Source of the DNA: UTCHB3 sp002050155
Lineage (GTDB): Bacteria; Bacteroidota; Ignavibacteria; Ignavibacteriales; Ignavibacteriaceae
Assembly (NCBI GenBank): GCA_030584105.1
Contig: CP129491.1
Span: 992,001 to 1,056,000 of the forward strand
Direction: 5' to 3'
DNA: 64,000 nucleotides
Position 1 is the first letter of the stretch, and each line of letters opens with the position of its first letter. The notes under the pieces are model-generated. The model was not told the DNA's origin. It did no database searches and saw nothing but the letters and a program-made list of their open reading frames with translations. The position numbers and the translations under genes are program-made. Shown here piece after piece: positions 62,419-64,000 of the stretch.

Positions 62419-64000
62419 GTACAATTCTGATTTTGATTTTTCTAAGGTTGATTTTGAAAAATTACCGTTTATCTTTGATTTTATGGACTTAGATTCATTA
62501 AATCAAACAGACGAATTGTATGTTAAAATGAACTCAAGAGGAAAACAGTTGTCAGACTATGAACATTTTAAATCTTGGTTGCAAGAGAAGCATAACAACA
62601 CTGATGGTCCTGATTGGCTTAAGTTATTTTGGAAAAAATTAGATACAGATTGGTTAAACTATTTTTGGCGTAAAACAGATGTAGATTTTCACGGACTCGA
62701 TGATTTTTACTATAATTATATAAAAAATTTAGCTCTTATGTATTGTTTAGCGAACAATACAGAGGTTCCTTTCGAAAAATTCAAGGATTTAGACAACCAA
62801 ATCAGAAATGTTGAAACATATGACGAAAAGAAGATTTCATATATACCATTAGAGAATTATATTATCCAATGGGATAATAATGGCGAAAAGAAAGAGTTTT
62901 TTCTCTTTAACATGGATACTCTCCGATTCATTGAAACATCATTTAACACACTTTTATATCTTGAACAAGATGATAATTACGATAAATTAGATCTTGACCG
63001 GGTAATTTGTAAACCATTTGTGGAAGATCATATAACAGATTTCTTTTTAAAGAAAAATACTTTTACTCCGTCTAGATGGAACACCGCTTTTTACTATGCT
63101 TTTTTAGTTTTTATTAATGATAGAAGCGATGAAAATTTTTCGAAAGAAGGGTTACAACAATGGTTGAGATTTACAAGAAACACTATATATAACACCTATG
63201 TTCAAAATCCTGAGAACTTTAACAGTGCAGTAAAACAGATCCAAAATCTTTCTGCTCATAAATTTAATATCAGTGATGCGGTGTTAAATGGTGATGTTGA
63301 AAACGCGTTTTTTGATAACAGTCAATTTGAGGAAGAGAAAGTTAAGTTAGGATTATTGAAAGATGAAAATTGGTGTGAGCCTATAATTCAAGCTGAAAAT
63401 CATCTTTATTTTTACGGGCAAATAAAATTCTTACTGGACTTTTCAAAAGATGGTTCTAATGAATATAGTTTGGAGGATTTTATAAAGTATAGTGATGCAG
63501 TGTCAACCCTATATAGCGAAGAGATTAGATTAAATCCTAAAAAAATATTAGAGCGTTTTCTTCTTTGCTGCGATAAGTTTTATTTACCGGAATATAAAAA
63601 TGATTTGATTTTTTGTAGTGGCGCTTCCGGAGGTCTTAGAGTAAGAAACGAAAACTGGAGACTGTTTTTTAAAGGAGAAAATGCTAACCTTTTAAAAGAT
63701 GCGGTTGACAAATTGGAAGAGAAAGAAATCTCTCCCCGGCTTTTAGAGGACAATATTAACAATTTCATAAAAAATGAAAATTTTAATAAATCGGATTATA
63801 AATATTTATTCCTGAAATATCCGCAAGCAATAGAGTATTGTAAAGAAACAGCCATTAGAAAGTACAGCGACAATGATATTCGTTTATTAAAAGGATTCGT
63901 TCTCATGGCTTACCACTGCGAGTTAAGAACATACTGTTTTTTCATTGAGAATAAAATGGAAGACGCAACAGATGAAACCCGAAAGGCCCCGGACAGATAT
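62419..64000 (+). pseudogene. Second DUF262 gene, 3' part (runs off the window)
   Basis: The frame is open from the IS boundary to base 64000 (about 527 codons). It begins YNSDFDFSKVDFEKLPFIFD and contains the DUF262 C-terminal hallmark ELYVKMNSRGKQLSDYEHFK. A long Asn/Asp/Lys-rich region without a nuclease motif follows. An ATG at 62363 inside the element could start translation of this part alone, so a shortened protein is possible. The real stop is outside the window. Confidence 0.8.

Overview
The window looks like a chromosomal segment of a member of the Ignavibacteria (Bacteroidota/Chlorobiota group). Three things point there. A large secreted protein ends in a type IX secretion sorting domain with the NYPNPFNP motif. 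Several promoters fit the Bacteroidota pattern (TTTG, about 19 bases, then TAnnTTTG). The content (DUF5916 barrel protein, two-component propeller kinase, His-rich trigger factor) fits the same group. The three tRNA genes do not encode CCA. This placement is inference from motifs; no database was searched.

Layout. 1-2842: 3' part of a membrane-anchored kinase-like gene, broken by two frameshifts. 2839-13271: a chorismate mutase/prephenate dehydratase/DAHP-synthase fusion, soluble transhydrogenase, a propeller sensor kinase and two VWA proteins. 13272-20273: transketolase, then a minus-strand run pcm-miaA-atuA-like pair-prfB-cNMP protein, with prfB carrying a programmed frameshift. 20611-26509: tRNA-Cys, tRNA-Gly, topA, a cation diffusion facilitator and a DUF5916 protein. 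26605-38814: a GAF/PP2C phosphatase followed by an overlapping ion-transport operon (CPA-like antiporter, a 1519-residue antiporter/P-loop ATPase fusion, MscS, TrkH, TrkA, and a threonine dehydratase-like enzyme). 39092-44421: tRNA-Leu, trigger factor, clpP, then a VWA and a MoxR-like AAA+ gene. 44614-57763: an unknown protein, T9SS cargo, a lipoprotein, ybaK, an S9 peptidase, a D-cysteine desulfhydrase-like enzyme, hutH and hisS. 58403-64000: an AT-rich accessory stretch with two DUF262 (GmrSD-like) genes, the second cut by an IS3-family element; it runs off the window.

The strongest candidate for an undescribed system is the ion operon. A cation/proton exchanger is fused through about 700 helical residues to a P-loop NTPase and a winged-helix-like tail, and is encoded with a second exchanger, a mechanosensitive channel and a Trk/Ktr potassium uptake pair. 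This suggests nucleotide-controlled coupling of potassium and proton flux to osmotic state.

A second genome-level theme is unusual intergenic structure. There are diverged tandem arrays with units of 22, 30, 31 and about 28 bp. Tandem duplications of 75-82 bp copy the 3' end of three different genes. One decayed echo of a gene's 5' end lies downstream of that gene, and one 27-bp repeat is translated as the N-terminus of an enzyme.
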